From: an uncultured Phaeodactylibacter sp.
Lineage (GTDB): Bacteria; Bacteroidota; Bacteroidia; Chitinophagales; Saprospiraceae
NCBI GenBank assembly: GCA_913062745.1
Contig: CAJXXJ010000033.1
Coordinates: 1 to 13,532 of the forward strand
DNA: 13,532 nt
Direction of reading: 5' to 3'
Of this stretch, positions 1 to 7,042 are shown one piece after another. Within the stretch, counting starts at the first letter, position 1. The number at the start of each line of letters is the position of its first letter. Position numbers and translations under genes: made by a program. The notes beneath the pieces were generated by a model that ran no database searches, had not been told where the DNA came from, and saw only the letters and a list, made by a program, of their open reading frames with translations.

Positions 1-15
1 ACGAAAAAAATTAGC

Positions 16-133
16 AGCGCAAGCAGCGCTTAGGGGCCGCCCTCCGTTAGGCTTATAGTTTGATGATATAGGCGTAAATTTTGTAAGCAGCCCCTACTAC
101 ACTCACTAGTCATTTTCAATAGGGGCTGCCTAC
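16..133 (+). promoter_or_regulatory. Leader region with competing stem-loops upstream of the MscS-type gene
   Basis: Seen: GCAGCCCCTA (87-96) is perfectly complementary to TAGGGGCTGC (120-129), extendable to 83-96 with 120-133 with one A-C mismatch, around a 23-nt loop. T-rich sequence follows (134-160). A near copy of the right arm, TAGGGGCCGC, lies at 31-40 and could pair with the same left arm with one mismatch. A small hairpin AGCGC/GCGCT is at 16-30. Inference: either the intrinsic terminator of a gene left of the window, or an attenuator-like leader of the channel gene. The T-run directly after the stem is short, so termination strength is uncertain. Confidence 0.45.
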
Positions 134-181
134 TTTTCCTCCTTCCGTATTTTTTCTCCTCGAACATCTGCTTTTCCCTCC

Positions 182-197
182 CTTTCTAGCTATAAAG
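182..197. promoter_or_regulatory. Imperfect 16-bp palindrome just upstream of the MscS-type gene (possible operator)
   Basis: CTTTCTAGCTATAAAG is an inverted repeat with one mismatched pair, 11 bases before the ATG at 209. Its core TAGCTATAAA is identical to ten bases inside the perfect palindrome in front of glpD (2189-2212). Inference: it could be a second, weaker site for the GlpR-like repressor encoded next door. A chance match to an AT-rich palindrome is also possible. Confidence 0.35.
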
Positions 198-208
198 CAA
201 TACTGATT

Positions 209-1327
209 ATGTTCGATCAAATAATAGACTCCACCGCAGCCTGGGTGCTGCCGCTGGTGAAGTTGCTGCTAGCCGGCCTGGCAGGCTTTGCGCTGGCGTG
301 GGTGCTGTTTCGCGTGTTGCGCCACTACGGCCAACGCCGCGATTGGCTCATACTACGCTCTATCAACCGAAATTTGCGCAAGCCCGGCCTGTGGCTGGGG
401 GCTGTCATCGGCATGCTGTTCGTGACCGGCAACCTCAACCTGGAGGAAAATGTAGTGGACAATATCAGCCTTGCCGTAGAGAGTATGCTTTACGTTTTTG
501 GTGGCTGGCTGATCGTGGAAGTTACTGATGTCGTGGGAGATATAGTACGCGACCGCTACCGAATTACGGAGCAGAACAACCTGATGGAGCGCAAAATCAT
601 CACTCAGTTTGCTTACATCAAGCGGGTAGTCAGCGTCATCATTTTTATTGTAGCTGTGGCGTTCATCCTGCTTCAGTTTGATAAAGTCCGGGAATTGGGG
701 ACCGGCCTGCTCACTTCCGCCGGGGTAGCTGGTATCATTGTTGGCCTGGCGGCTCAAAAGTCGATTGCTAATCTGCTGGCAGGCTTTCAGGTGGCCTTTA
801 CGCAGCCCATCCGGATTGACGATGTGGTCATAGTGGAAAACGAATGGGGCAAGATTGAAGAAATTACCCTGACTTACGTAGTAGTGCGCATCTGGGATCA
901 GCGCCGGCTGATTGTGCCGCTCAACTACTTCAATGAAAAGCCTTTTCAAAACTGGACCCGCAGCACGAGCGAGCTGCTGGCCTATGTCTACCTATACACA
1001 GACTACCGCGTGCCGGTGGATGCACTGCGCAAGGAGCTGAGCCGCTTGCTGGACGGAGAGCCGCTGTGGGATGAACGGGTGAATAATGTGCAGGTAACCA
1101 ATTCAGATCAGCACACCATGGAGCTGCGTGCGCTGATGAGTGCCCGTAATGCGCCGGATGCCTGGGATTTGCGGTGCAAAATCCGGGAAGGCCTGATCAC
1201 TTTTATCCAGAACAATTATCCGGAAAGCCTGCCGCGTACCAGAGTGGAGCTGCCGGATTCGCCATTCGAACAAAACGGACAGCAGCCCGCTTCGCCTGCC
1301 CGTGGGATAGAAGAAGGCCGGCAGTAA
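209..1327 (+). CDS. MscS-family small-conductance mechanosensitive ion channel
   Basis: A 372-residue inner-membrane channel of the MscS family, which opens under membrane tension to release solutes during hypo-osmotic shock. Hydrophobic segments lie at about residues 15-38, 58-76, 86-108 and 139-157. They are followed by the pore-lining helix at about 168-198, where the small-residue pattern AGIIVGLAAQKSIANLLAGF is the MscS hallmark. The beta domain follows (IRIDDVVIVENEWGKIEEI, 201-219; RLIVPLNYF, 233-241) and then the mixed alpha/beta C-terminal domain. Length is a little above the 286-residue E. coli MscS because of an extra N-terminal helix or two. The tail after 350 is polar and probably disordered. 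No Shine-Dalgarno is visible, as usual in Bacteroidota. It ends 8 bases before the convergent repressor gene. The family is certain, but the ion preference and which paralogue it is are unknown. Confidence 0.93.
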   Translation: MFDQIIDSTAAWVLPLVKLLLAGLAGFALAWVLFRVLRHYGQRRDWLILRSINRNLRKPGLWLGAVIGMLFVTGNLNLEENVVDNISLAVESMLYVFGGWLIVEVTDVVGDIVRDRYRITEQNNLMERKIITQFAYIKRVVSVIIFIVAVAFILLQFDKVRELGTGLLTSAGVAGIIVGLAAQKSIANLLAGFQVAFTQPIRIDDVVIVENEWGKIEEITLTYVVVRIWDQRRLIVPLNYFNEKPFQNWTRSTSELLAYVYLYTDYRVPVDALRKELSRLLDGEPLWDERVNNVQVTNSDQHTMELRALMSARNAPDAWDLRCKIREGLITFIQNNYPESLPRTRVELPDSPFEQNGQQPASPARGIEEGRQ

Positions 1328-1335
1328 TCTGCTGC

Positions 1336-2097
1336 TCAGGCAATAATGAGCTCTACTCCGGATTGCTCGATATCCTGCCGGTAAGCCGCCGGGAGCCCGT
1401 CATCGGTAATAATGGTATGCACCTGGCTCAGATTGCATATTTTTCCAAACCCTTTCTTCCCAAATTTGCCGGAGTCGGCCAGGACAATAGCCTGCGGGAC
1501 GGCCTGAATCATCTGCATATTGAGGTGCGCCTCCATCATGTTGGAAGTCGTCAGCCCAAAGTCTGCGCTAATGCCGTCTACGCTCAGGAATAATTTGCGG
1601 CAAGCGAAATCCCGCAGCATAGCTTCCGAATAGTGCCCGACCACGGAGGCGCTGCTTTTGCGCACCGTACCTCCAAGCTGCACGATTTCCACCAGCGGAT
1701 GGTTGATGAGGGCAAGGGTGACATTCATCGCGCCGGTCAGCACGGTAAGCTTGGCTGAAGCAGGTATCGCTTGCGCAAAGGCCCTTACTGTGGTGCCGGA
1801 GCCAATAATTATCGCTTCGTCCGGTTCAATCAGCTCTACCGCCCGGGCGGCGATACGCTGCTTCTCCGCGACGCGTATTTGCATCTTCTCGTCAATCGGC
1901 CGGTCGCTTACAAAAGCATTGGGCAGGCTTGCGCCTCCGTGCGAGCGCAGCAAAACACCCTGCTCTTCCAGCGCTTTCAGGTCTTTCCGGACGGTTACCA
2001 TCGTCACCCCCATGTCCTCGCTCAGCGCGGCGACACTCACCGCTCCGCGCTGTTGCAGCTGCTTCAGAATAAAGGCATGGCGCTCCGCAATTTGCAT
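1336..2097 (-). CDS. DeoR-family transcriptional repressor, GlpR-like
   Basis: A 253-residue DNA-binding regulator of the DeoR/GlpR family. The N-terminal winged helix-turn-helix spans about residues 3-57, with the recognition region MGVTMVTVRKDLKALEEQG (29-47) followed by the family-typical RSHGGA. The sugar-phosphate-sensing DeoR C domain covers about 75-235. It shows IIIGSGTT (97-103 region), the LTGAMNV strand, QLGGTVRKSSASVVG and the DSGKFGKKGF motif near 208-217. Members bind phosphorylated sugars or glycerol 3-phosphate as inducer. Because it is divergent from glpD across only 119 bp containing a palindrome, the likely effector is glycerol 3-phosphate and the likely target glpD plus itself; that is inference from context. 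Its start at 2097 fits a promoter at 2116-2148. It ends 8 bases from the convergent channel gene. Confidence 0.92.
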   Translation of the reverse strand: MQIAERHAFILKQLQQRGAVSVAALSEDMGVTMVTVRKDLKALEEQGVLLRSHGGASLPNAFVSDRPIDEKMQIRVAEKQRIAARAVELIEPDEAIIIGSGTTVRAFAQAIPASAKLTVLTGAMNVTLALINHPLVEIVQLGGTVRKSSASVVGHYSEAMLRDFACRKLFLSVDGISADFGLTTSNMMEAHLNMQMIQAVPQAIVLADSGKFGKKGFGKICNLSQVHTIITDDGLPAAYRQDIEQSGVELIIA

Positions 2098-2102
2098 AAT
2101 AC

Positions 2103-2166
2103 ACTTTCTTTTTGGTAAACATACGTAGTAAAAAGGAGAATTGACAAAGAAATAACTTTCTTTTTG
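2103..2166. repeat. 12-bp direct repeat flanking the repressor promoter
   Basis: ACTTTCTTTTTG occurs at 2103-2114 and again at 2155-2166, 52 bp apart. One copy lies between the repressor -7 element and its start codon. The other lies just upstream of its -33 element and abuts the glpD -33 element. Spacing close to five helical turns would suit cooperative or looped repressor binding, but the sequence is simple (T-rich), so chance is possible. Confidence 0.4.
2116..2148 (-). promoter_or_regulatory. Bacteroidota-type promoter of the DeoR-family gene
   Basis: Read on the minus strand: TTTG (2148-2145), 21 bases, then TATGTTTA (2123-2116), a 7-of-8 match to the TAnnTTTG -7 element. This places transcription start about 10-15 bases upstream of the ATG at 2097, a short leader. 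It is back-to-back with the glpD promoter. Confidence 0.6.
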
Positions 2167-2197
2167 TTGCTTTTTATGGGCTATTAGTTTACTTTTA
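2166..2197 (+). promoter_or_regulatory. Bacteroidota-type promoter of glpD
   Basis: GTTG (2166-2169), 20 bases, then TACTTTTA (2190-2197), a 7-of-8 match to TAnnTTTG. The start point would fall near 2201-2204, inside the palindrome at 2189-2212 and about 15 bases before the ATG at 2217. A repressor bound to the palindrome would therefore cover the -7 element and start point. Confidence 0.6.
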
Positions 2198-2212
2198 TAG
2201 CTATAAAAGTAA
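2189..2212. promoter_or_regulatory. Perfect 24-bp palindrome, probable GlpR-like operator of glpD
   Basis: The arms TTACTTTTATAG (2189-2200) and CTATAAAAGTAA (2201-2212) are exact reverse complements with no spacer. It overlaps the glpD -7 element and predicted start point and ends 4 bases before the glpD ATG. Such a position is classic for repression by a dimeric or tetrameric DeoR-family protein. That the neighbouring repressor binds it is inference. Confidence 0.65.
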
Positions 2213-2216
2213 TAAA

Positions 2217-3794
2217 ATGAAAAGAAACGAAAGCTTAGCGCAACTCAGAGCACAACAGGAAGGCTGGGATGTCATCGTTATTGGCGGCGGCTCTTCCGGC
2301 CTTGGCATTGCGCTCGATGCCCTATCCCGCGGCCTGTCTGTGGTATTGTTGGAGAAAGCAGACTTTGCCAAGGGAACCTCCAGCCGCAGCACGAAACTGC
2401 TGCACGGGGGGGTGCGCTATCTGGCGCAAGGGGATGTTATGCTGGTGCTGGAAGCCCTTAAAGAACGGGGCCTGATGATGAAAAATGCGCCTCATTTGTC
2501 CCGGAAGCAATCGTTCATCATACCAATTTATTCCCTTTGGGATCAGCTGAAGTACGGAGTCGGCTTAAAGGTATACGACCTGATGGCCGGAGGGCTGCGT
2601 ATTGGCCGCTCGCACTGGCTTTCCCGCAAAAAAGTGGTGGAAAAAATACCCAGCATCCGCCAGCAGGGGCTGCGCGGCGGCGTGGTTTACTACGACGGGC
2701 AGTTTGATGATGCCCGCCTGGCCGTCAGCGTAGCTAAAACCTGTACGGAAATGGGCGGCTGTATGCTGAATTATACCGGCGTGACCGGTCTGCTCAAGGA
2801 TGGTTCCGGGCAGGTAGTGGGCGTGCAGGCCAAAGATGAGATCAGCGGCGACACTTTTGAGCTAAGGGGGAAAGCAGTGGTAAACGCTACCGGCGTATTC
2901 ACCGATGAAGTGCTGCGGATGGATCAGCCCGGCGCCCGTCGTTCCATTATGCCCAGTCAGGGCGCACACCTAACCCTCGACTTGTCGTTTCTGGGCGGGC
3001 AGGATGCGCTCATGATACCGGAAACTTCTGATGGCCGGGTACTATTTGGTATTCCGTGGCAGGGGAAGCTTGTGTTAGGCACTACCGATACACCCCGATC
3101 CATTGCGGAAGCCGAGCCCAAAGCGATGGAAGAAGAAATTGACTTCATCCTGCAGACCTGCGCAGAGTATATGACTGCGCCCCCTACAAGAGCTGACGTA
3201 CTATCTGTGTTTGCAGGCTTGCGGCCGTTAGCGGCCCCGAAAGAAGAAGGCGCCGCGACTAAAGTAGTCTCCCGCAGCCATAAGGTGGTGGTCAGCGATA
3301 GTGGGCTGGTCAGCATATTAGGCGGTAAGTGGACGACATTCCGGCGCATGGGGCAGGATACTGTAGACGAGCTGCTGAAAGCGAAAGGGATGGCTGCTGG
3401 TGAAAGCCGGTCTGCCGGCCAGCGTATAGATGGGTTCCCTAACGGACAACCGGCTAAGGGGCATTGGGCAGCCTACGGCAGCAATGCAGTAGCTATACAG
3501 GAGCTCATCCAAGGGATGCCGGATTTGGGCGACCGATTGCACCCGGACTACCCTTATACCAAAGCAGAGGTAGTCTGGATGGTCAGGGAGGAGATGGCAA
3601 TGCGGATAGAAGACGTTCTGGCCCGCCGCCTCCGAATTCTGTTCCTTGATGCGAAAGCGGCAATAGCGATGGCAGGCCCGGTAGGTGATTTGTTGCAGCA
3701 AGAGCTGGGGTATTCCGAGCAGTGGAAGACAGAAGAAGTGGAAGCGTTTAAAGCGTTGGCATCACGTTACGTGCTGGATACTCAGCCGGCATAA
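2217..3794 (+). CDS. glpD: Glycerol-3-phosphate dehydrogenase, FAD-dependent (GlpD)
   Basis: A 525-residue flavoenzyme that oxidises sn-glycerol 3-phosphate to dihydroxyacetone phosphate and passes electrons to the quinone pool at the inner membrane. It links glycerol or phospholipid breakdown to glycolysis and respiration. The N-terminal Rossmann FAD motif is at 18-47 (VIVIGGGSSGLGIALDAL, with GGGSSG at 23-28 and acidic E46). The GlpD signature SSRSTKLLHGGVRYL (about 55-69) and APHLSRKQSFIIPIY follow. Also visible are the NATG segment near 223 and the GTTDTP motif near 289. The C-terminal helical DAO_C-type domain covers roughly 400-520. Length agrees with the family (about 500-560). Expression is probably from the promoter at 2166-2197 under the palindromic operator, induced when glycerol 3-phosphate accumulates. 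The TAA stop runs into an A-tract serving the opposite-strand terminator. I see no glpF or glpK in the window. Confidence 0.96.
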   Translation: MKRNESLAQLRAQQEGWDVIVIGGGSSGLGIALDALSRGLSVVLLEKADFAKGTSSRSTKLLHGGVRYLAQGDVMLVLEALKERGLMMKNAPHLSRKQSFIIPIYSLWDQLKYGVGLKVYDLMAGGLRIGRSHWLSRKKVVEKIPSIRQQGLRGGVVYYDGQFDDARLAVSVAKTCTEMGGCMLNYTGVTGLLKDGSGQVVGVQAKDEISGDTFELRGKAVVNATGVFTDEVLRMDQPGARRSIMPSQGAHLTLDLSFLGGQDALMIPETSDGRVLFGIPWQGKLVLGTTDTPRSIAEAEPKAMEEEIDFILQTCAEYMTAPPTRADVLSVFAGLRPLAAPKEEGAATKVVSRSHKVVVSDSGLVSILGGKWTTFRRMGQDTVDELLKAKGMAAGESRSAGQRIDGFPNGQPAKGHWAAYGSNAVAIQELIQGMPDLGDRLHPDYPYTKAEVVWMVREEMAMRIEDVLARRLRILFLDAKAAIAMAGPVGDLLQQELGYSEQWKTEEVEAFKALASRYVLDTQPA

Positions 3795-3823
3795 AAAAAG
3801 CCCGGGCAATTGAATGCCCAGGC
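3793..3823 (-). terminator. Intrinsic terminator of the sigma-like gene (minus strand)
   Basis: The stem GCCCGGGCA (3800-3808) / TGCCCAGGC (3815-3823) has one mismatch and a 6-nt loop. On the minus strand it is followed by seven U residues (3799-3793), the textbook arrangement. On the plus strand no T-run follows, so it is a poor terminator for glpD even though it lies only 5 bases after the glpD stop. It sits about 120 bases past the end of the minus-strand gene. Confidence 0.75.
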
Positions 3824-3946
3824 ACATAATACGTCCAGGTTTTCCACAATTCAGCATTTAATTCGTTCACATTCAGCCTTTGTGGAGGCTGGGATTTAGT
3901 TGTTCATAGTACATGTTTTCATTTGGCCTTTAGGGCCGGTTTGGTT

Positions 3947-4429
3947 TTATTTGGTCTGTAGTACTTCATTGATTTTCATGCGGGCCCGCAATGCCAATAC
4001 GGAGTGATGGAGTTTCTCGTCCGCGCTCTTCGTGTTGGTGTAGGAATGCTTCTGCGGGCTATTCCGTATCTCCCGCTGCAAGCGCTTCAATAGTTTTGCG
4101 GTGTGTTTGGAAAGCTGTGGGTCTGCCGACAGCTCCGGGAAAGATTTCAGGGCAGATTTGTCTATCAGGCCCTGGCTCAGCTGTTCCTGCAGCGTCCTCA
4201 CGGTAATGTTGATCAGCCAGCCCAGTATGCTGGTCTGCGTCACGTCTATGCGGGCACCTTCCTGCCATGCCCGCAAAAATACCTGAACAAGTAATTGCTC
4301 TGCCACCTCGTCGGAGGCAGCGAGCCGCTTGATGATGCCGTAGATAGCCGGGCCGTACAGTTCATACATATACTCAAGCCCGGGCTTACGGCGGGTTTTG
4401 ATTAGGTTTAATATCTCACGCTCTGGCAT
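3947..4429 (-). CDS. Small sigma-70 region 2-like protein without region 4
   Basis: A 160-residue protein. Residues about 17-86 resemble ECF sigma factor region 2: LEYMYELYGPAIYGIIKRL, then EVAEQLLVQVFLRAW (41-55, compare the usual AEDLLQEVFLRAW), then ILGWLINITVRTLQEQL (68-84). That region contacts core RNA polymerase and the -10 element. The rest (87-160) is charged, with RLQREIRNSPQKHS and a KLHHSVLALRARMKINEVL helix. It shows no convincing region 4.2 helix-turn-helix, which normally binds the -35 element. Typical ECF factors are about 170-200 residues, so this is either a divergent sigma factor or a region 2-only derivative with another role. It is divergent from the sigma-54 activator across about 240 bp and has a clear terminator at 3793-3823. 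I see no anti-sigma gene beside it. Fold assignment is moderately sure; function is unknown. Confidence 0.7.
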   Translation of the reverse strand: MPEREILNLIKTRRKPGLEYMYELYGPAIYGIIKRLAASDEVAEQLLVQVFLRAWQEGARIDVTQTSILGWLINITVRTLQEQLSQGLIDKSALKSFPELSADPQLSKHTAKLLKRLQREIRNSPQKHSYTNTKSADEKLHHSVLALRARMKINEVLQTK

Positions 4430-4616
4430 GTAGACAAGTTGAAATGGATTATTGTAAGTGTTGTTCTCAGGGGGGTGCCCTTTTCGTTCATAAGTTTGTT
4501 TGCAAATATCCTGCCTGATTGTAATTGTTTGATTAATAGTGCTTTGTGGAGGGCTGCTGGTTTTGTGGTTTATTAGATGTGATAAAAATGCTTTTATTTA
4601 GTTAGAATAACTTTTC

Positions 4617-4648
4617 GTTGTGCGGTAAGCTGTTTTTCTCTATATTTG
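4617..4648 (+). promoter_or_regulatory. Bacteroidota-type promoter of the sigma-54 activator gene
   Basis: GTTG (4617-4620), exactly 20 bases, then TATATTTG (4641-4648), a perfect match to the TAnnTTTG -7 element. Transcription would begin near 4653. This argues for translation from ATG 4671 rather than the in-frame TTG at 4656, which would lie almost at the transcript's first base. In the rest of the divergent gap (4430-4616) I see only AT-rich sequence with no clear promoter for the minus-strand gene. Confidence 0.7.
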
Positions 4649-4670
4649 ATGAGAATTGCGCAGAGTATAC

Positions 4671-6830
4671 ATGAGCGGAAAACTGCCACTTCCATTAATC
4701 GCCTACCCTTACTTGTTCGAGCGGCTGCTGTCGCTGAATGATCAGGGGATGGCATGGATAGATGAACGGGGTACGATACTGCACCACAACGAAGCGCTGG
4801 CAAAAAAGCTGGGCACAGAAGTAGAAGAGCTTACCGGTTATCAGGTATTTGACCTGGAAGAAGATTTAAACCTGCTGGAGTTCAAAAAACGGTGGCGCTC
4901 TTTAAAGGCTTCCGGGCATCATTCCTGGAAAGTGCAGTGGAAAGCCCCTTTGGCTAAATCCTCCGTCACGCTCGTTTTTACGGCTCAAATGGCCTATAGC
5001 CCTGAAGGAGAGGTCAGTTGCTGGAGCCTTCAGCCTGAGGGGAGCAGCAATGGGGTGAGCACCGAGATATCGTCTTCTTTTCTGAAGGACCAAAAAATCG
5101 CTACCTGGCAGTGGGATCTGATTGAAGGGCGTTTTATCTATTCTGATCAGTTTTTTGAAATACTGCCCGACCTGGACTTGCAGCTTCCGCAAAACCGGAT
5201 GCTCAATATCCTTAGTGCACTCAAGGGGCGTATTGCTGAGCATAGCTTCCGCTACCTCATGGAACATATAAAAAAGCTGCAGCGCGAACAACAAGGTTTC
5301 AAGCTGGAGCTGGAGACGCAGGGGGAAGAACAAAGCGGCTTATACCTATTTGCAGAGCCCAAGCTCAATCAGGGTATCGTTACCCGGATTCAGGGGCTGC
5401 TGGTGCCAGCTCAACAGAGTGGCAATGAATTTGAGCGGTTGGCAAAGCTTGCGCTCGACCGTGCGGATGCGATGATCTGCTGGATTGACCCGGACTGTAC
5501 CATCCGCTACGCTAACCATACCCTGTGTAAACGCCTGGGGTACACGCAGGAGGAACTGCAGCAAAAGGTTGAGATCACCGAAATTGACGCAGACCATACC
5601 GTAAATCAATGGCGAAAAATTTGGGAGGAGGTTACCACACGGCAGACGATGGAGCTGGAAAGCACCCTGCGCACTAAGGACTCCCGGGTTTTTCCTGCGG
5701 CTTTCTACCTGAATTACCTGGATATAAAAGGCCAAAAATTGCTAAGCCTGAGCGCGCGGGATGTCACTGAGCGGCGACGTAAAGAAGCAGAGCTGCAAAA
5801 GGCATTGCTGGATATCCGCACGCTTTCGGGGCAGCTGGAAGCAGAAAACGTCTACCTGAAGGAAGAAGCGACTGCAGAGTACAATTTTGAAAACATCATC
5901 ACCCAAAGCCCTGCTTACAAAAAGGTGCTTCAGCACATTGAGCAGGTGGCACCCTCAGAAGCAACCGTGCTCATTGAGGGAGAAACCGGTACCGGTAAGG
6001 AGCTGCTTGCGCACGCTATTCACAACCTCAGTCCGCGCAAAGACCGGGCGATGGTTCGGGTTAATTGCGCAGCTCTGGCAGAAACGCTTATTCTCAGTGA
6101 GCTGTTTGGGCACGAGAAAGGCGCCTTTACCGGGGCAAACAGCCGGAAGATTGGCCGCTTTGAATTGGCAAACGGTGGTACCATATTTCTCGATGAAATA
6201 GGAGAGGTGCCCCTCGATATTCAGGCAAAGCTGCTGCGCGTGCTGCAGGAGGGAGAATTCGAACGGGTAGGTGGCGTGGAGACTATTCAGGTAGATGTAC
6301 GGGTGATTGCAGCCACTAACCGGGATTTACGAAATATGGTTAAAGAGGGGAAGTTCCGGGAAGATTTATACTACCGGCTGAGCGTTTTTCCCTTCCGAAA
6401 CCTGCCATTACGGGAGCGCCGGGAGGATATTCCGCTTTTGGTACGTCATTTCATGACCCTTTTTGCTAAAAAGAACGGCAAGCAGGTAGAAAAAATCAAT
6501 ACCAAAGACATGGATCGCCTGCGCAAATATGAATTTCCCGGCAATATCCGGGAATTGATGAATATTGTAGAGCAGGCAGTCGTGTTAAGTCAGGGGGAGA
6601 CGCTCAACTTTTCTTACTGGAATCCGGTAAAGCCACAATCCCACCTGTCGCCGGAAGCGGCTGATGAATTTTTGACGCTTGAAGAGTTGCAAAGGCAGCA
6701 TATTGTCGATGCGCTGGAAAAAACGAGATGGCGGGTGACCGGCCCGAATGGTGCAGCGAAGTTGCTGGGGCTGAACGGCCAGACGTTATTTTCAAAAATG
6801 AAAAAGCTCGGGATCAGGCGGGAAGAATAA
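4671..6830 (+). CDS. Sigma-54-dependent transcriptional activator with three PAS-type sensory domains
   Basis: A 719-residue bacterial enhancer-binding protein. It would remodel sigma-54 RNA polymerase by ATP hydrolysis to open promoters. In numbering from ATG 4671, PAS-like domains lie at about 15-125, 135-230 and 253-370. The third is the clearest ([30 protein letters not shown], given here as a position guide near 267-296). A short coiled coil follows (about 368-400). The AAA+ domain has Walker A GETGTGKE (about 437-444), the sigma-54-contacting GAFTGA loop (484-489), Walker [12 protein letters not shown] (502-512), ATNRDL and the REDLYYRL arginine-finger region. A Fis-type helix-turn-helix ends the protein ([22 protein letters not shown]). 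There is no N-terminal receiver domain, so it is probably controlled by PAS ligand, redox state or partner protein. TTG 4656 is an alternative start, disfavoured by the promoter position. Targets are unknown; the divergent sigma-like gene is one candidate. Confidence 0.95.
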   Translation: MSGKLPLPLIAYPYLFERLLSLNDQGMAWIDERGTILHHNEALAKKLGTEVEELTGYQVFDLEEDLNLLEFKKRWRSLKASGHHSWKVQWKAPLAKSSVTLVFTAQMAYSPEGEVSCWSLQPEGSSNGVSTEISSSFLKDQKIATWQWDLIEGRFIYSDQFFEILPDLDLQLPQNRMLNILSALKGRIAEHSFRYLMEHIKKLQREQQGFKLELETQGEEQSGLYLFAEPKLNQGIVTRIQGLLVPAQQSGNEFERLAKLALDRADAMICWIDPDCTIRYANHTLCKRLGYTQEELQQKVEITEIDADHTVNQWRKIWEEVTTRQTMELESTLRTKDSRVFPAAFYLNYLDIKGQKLLSLSARDVTERRRKEAELQKALLDIRTLSGQLEAENVYLKEEATAEYNFENIITQSPAYKKVLQHIEQVAPSEATVLIEGETGTGKELLAHAIHNLSPRKDRAMVRVNCAALAETLILSELFGHEKGAFTGANSRKIGRFELANGGTIFLDEIGEVPLDIQAKLLRVLQEGEFERVGGVETIQVDVRVIAATNRDLRNMVKEGKFREDLYYRLSVFPFRNLPLRERREDIPLLVRHFMTLFAKKNGKQVEKINTKDMDRLRKYEFPGNIRELMNIVEQAVVLSQGETLNFSYWNPVKPQSHLSPEAADEFLTLEELQRQHIVDALEKTRWRVTGPNGAAKLLGLNGQTLFSKMKKLGIRREE

Positions 6831-6856
6831 AAAGCAGCCTGTAGTTTATTCCCTTT

Positions 6857-6997
6857 TATACTCGGAACGGAGAGGTTTGGGCGTCCACCCGACGCACGAG
6901 TATATGCCGACCCGTCTGCCTTAGCATGTCGGGCAGGCACGAAGTCATGGTTGGCCCCGATTCCTATCGGGGATAGCTATCGGGGAAACTACTTCGT
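6857..6997. repeat. Cluster of nested inverted repeats in a convergent intergenic gap
   Basis: The 212-bp gap between two convergent genes is dense in secondary structure. TATACTCG (6857-6864) pairs with CGAGTATA (6897-6904), enclosing GCGTC/GACGC (6881-6895). A GTCTGCC / GGCAGGC stem lies near 6914-6937. ACGAAGT (6939-6945) pairs with ACTTCGT (6991-6997), enclosing the perfect stem CCCCGAT (6955-6961) / ATCGGGG (6966-6972) with a 4-nt loop. A second ATCGGGG copy follows at 6979-6985. Such composite hairpins are typical of multicopy extragenic repeats and can stop transcription from both sides. Copy number elsewhere in the genome is not visible here. Confidence 0.55.
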
Positions 6998-7042
6998 CGT
7001 CGGTATAGTAGAAACGAATCCGATACTCAGCCATCGGTATTG

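Noticed and set aside
353..949. 198-residue minus-strand open frame inside the MscS-type gene
   Set aside because: It lies wholly opposite a clear MscS coding sequence and shows no recognisable protein pattern.
2131..2154. Shine-Dalgarno-like AAGGAG followed by TTG on the plus strand
   Set aside because: The frame stops after four codons, and the site lies inside the divergent promoter region. The purine run is coincidental.
3843..3891. Possible hairpins (TCCACAA/TTGTGGA and CAGCC/GGCTG) after glpD
   Set aside because: The stems are short, mutually overlapping and not followed by a T-run, so they are not a convincing glpD terminator.
6964..6986. Two CTATCGGGGA copies considered as a CRISPR-like or att-site repeat
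   Set aside because: There are only two short copies 13 bp apart, with no spacers, integrase or cas genes. Better explained as part of the extragenic hairpin cluster.
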